Below, in pieces: positions 22,090-23,118 of a DNA stretch of 23,118 bases (positions within the stretch are counted from its first letter, which is position 1; every line of letters starts with the position of its first letter). The notes under the pieces are model-generated. The model was not told where the DNA came from. It searched no databases and saw only the letters and a program-made list of their open reading frames with translations. The translations under genes and the position numbers were made by a program. This stretch comes from an uncultured Clostridia bacterium (GTDB lineage: Bacteria > Bacillota_A > Clostridia > Oscillospirales > Acutalibacteraceae): the NCBI GenBank assembly GCA_937891215.1, contig CALAEU010000285.1:1-23118 (forward strand), in the 5' to 3' direction.

Positions 22090-23118
22090 TTATTTATTCA
22101 CACGCCAATCTGAAGCAGATAAATAAACATCGCCTTCGTTTGTGGTAATTCCGGTTATATCAGGGTTTACCGACATAACTGTTTTTCTATAAAAAAGCGG
22201 AGCAAACGGAACTTGTAAATTAAAACCTTCTATAAACTCTGTCATATTGACATCGCCATTTTTAAAATTGCTATAAAGTACAGATGGTTTTTCTGATATT
22301 CCGTAATTCACCTGACCATCTACTACAAAGAATTCCGTAAGGTCACCATCTGCTGGTAATTCAATTTCGCCAATGTAAATCTCATAATAGCCAGCTTCAA
22401 GAGCTTTTATATAATCCGCTTTATTCTTAATTGAAATTGTCGCTTTTATGCCTAATGTTGCAAGAGATTTTTGTAAAGCTTCAGCAACACTTTTTTTATA
22501 TGGGTTCTCGTTACATACTAAAATCGAAAGTTTAAGAGTGTTTACCCCGTCTGTTCTGTAACCATCATTTGTAAATTTATTGTACCCATTTTCTTCCAGA
22601 ATATTTATAGCTCTGTTAAGGTCACCTGTAGTTTCAATAAGTTCTTGTCCGGAAAGTTTATAAAATGCAGGTTTAAATGGTGTTGTTGTCGGCTCTGTTT
22701 GTCCTAAAAATGAAGCCGCACCAATATCGACACGATTTATGCCTATGTTAATAACTCGTCTTATCCACGCAACAGAAGTAATTGAACCAGCCCATTTCAT
22801 ATTAAGTCCTGCATAAACCAAATTATTAGTAGGAATTGAAACAGTTTTTGACGATAAATTTTCATAAGCACCATTTGTAAGGTCATTTTCATAAACACTT
22901 ACTTTGTTCGCTTTAAAAGCATAAACTTCGCTAGATGAACCAGCCATATCGTAAAGTGCGATTTGCTTGTTCCACTGCGGATTGTAATTACTGTTATTTT
23001 TATTCACTTCAAAATATGGTGTGCTTTCAAGATATTTTAAAACATACTTACCTGTTCCTAAAAATACATTGCCATTCTTTAAAACTATTGGGAAAGAAAG
23101 TGCGTTAAGCGGAGCAAT
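22090..23118 (-). CDS. Extracellular solute-binding protein, family 5 (peptide/nickel type), C-terminal part
   Basis: The frame is open to the right edge; the visible 342 residues are the C-terminal two thirds of an SBP_bac_5 protein. It delivers oligopeptides or similar ligands to an ABC importer. Diagnostic parts are LGTGKYVLKYL..., where relatives read GTGPYxl, followed by an NxxY stretch (NKNNSNYNPQW), a hinge with RRVINIGINRVDI, a C-terminal ILEENGYNKF...TLKLSILVCNENP and QKSLATLGIKATI. The N-terminal signal peptide and lipobox lie outside the window, so lipoprotein status cannot be seen. An apparent GTG start at 23007 is internal. No permease or ATPase genes are visible downstream. Confidence 0.88.
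   Translation of the reverse strand: MAPLNALSFPIVLKNGNVFLGTGKYVLKYLESTPYFEVNKNNSNYNPQWNKQIALYDMAGSSSEVYAFKANKVSVYENDLTNGAYENLSSKTVSIPTNNLVYAGLNMKWAGSITSVAWIRRVINIGINRVDIGAASFLGQTEPTTTPFKPAFYKLSGQELIETTGDLNRAINILEENGYNKFTNDGYRTDGVNTLKLSILVCNENPYKKSVAEALQKSLATLGIKATISIKNKADYIKALEAGYYEIYIGEIELPADGDLTEFFVVDGQVNYGISEKPSVLYSNFKNGDVNMTEFIEGFNLQVPFAPLFYRKTVMSVNPDITGITTNEGDVYLSASDWRVNK

Overview
This window is AT-rich, Gram-positive-type DNA with strong AGGAGG-like ribosome binding sites, TTGACA/TATAAT promoters, short gaps and many ATGA/TAATG overlaps. TAA, TGA and TAG are all used as stops. The alaS-HIT and comEC-holA neighbourhoods, the split methionine synthase and the protein sequences point to a Bacillota genome of class Clostridia, probably a gut-associated Oscillospirales-like or related anaerobe. 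I cannot fix the genus from sequence alone.

Layout. Positions 1-6297 (+) are housekeeping: the 3' end of alaS, a HIT-family hydrolase, a ComEC-like channel with a degenerate C-terminal hydrolase domain, holA (DNA polymerase III delta), an RNase M5-like TOPRIM protein and rlmD (23S rRNA m5U methyltransferase). A 110-bp patch of small hairpins and 14-bp tandem repeats follows rlmD. Positions 6440-11127 (+) form a methionine operon: an unrecognised protein with weak ADP-ribosyltransferase/KptA-like features, metF, a stand-alone MetH reactivation domain, and a MetH lacking that domain. A monocistronic acyltransferase-3 membrane protein (11199-12326) ends at a bidirectional terminator.

Positions 16091-12382 (-) are a three-gene operon: a LicD phosphotransferase fused to a degenerate SDR-like domain, a D-2-hydroxyacid dehydrogenase and an IspD/TarI-like cytidylyltransferase that has lost a normally conserved active-site motif. 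Together they suggest synthesis and transfer of an unusual CDP-activated hydroxy-acid or polyol onto a cell-surface glycan. Divergent from it is a GH38 alpha-mannosidase gene interrupted by one in-frame TAA. Its promoter carries a perfect inverted repeat exactly between the -35 and -10 boxes.

Positions 18791-20203 hold an XRE-TPR regulator (-) and, in what looks like an empty 0.5-kb gap, a complete type I toxin-antitoxin locus. It has a 28-residue hydrophobic Hol_Tox/TxpA-like peptide, an antisense RNA with its own near-consensus promoter and terminator, mRNA ends complementary over two long blocks, and alternating CCTCC/GGAGGG segments that can hide or expose the toxin's Shine-Dalgarno. This is the most interesting element of the window. 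The right end (-) holds an unrecognised three-TM membrane protein and the C-terminal part of an extracellular solute-binding protein that runs off the edge.
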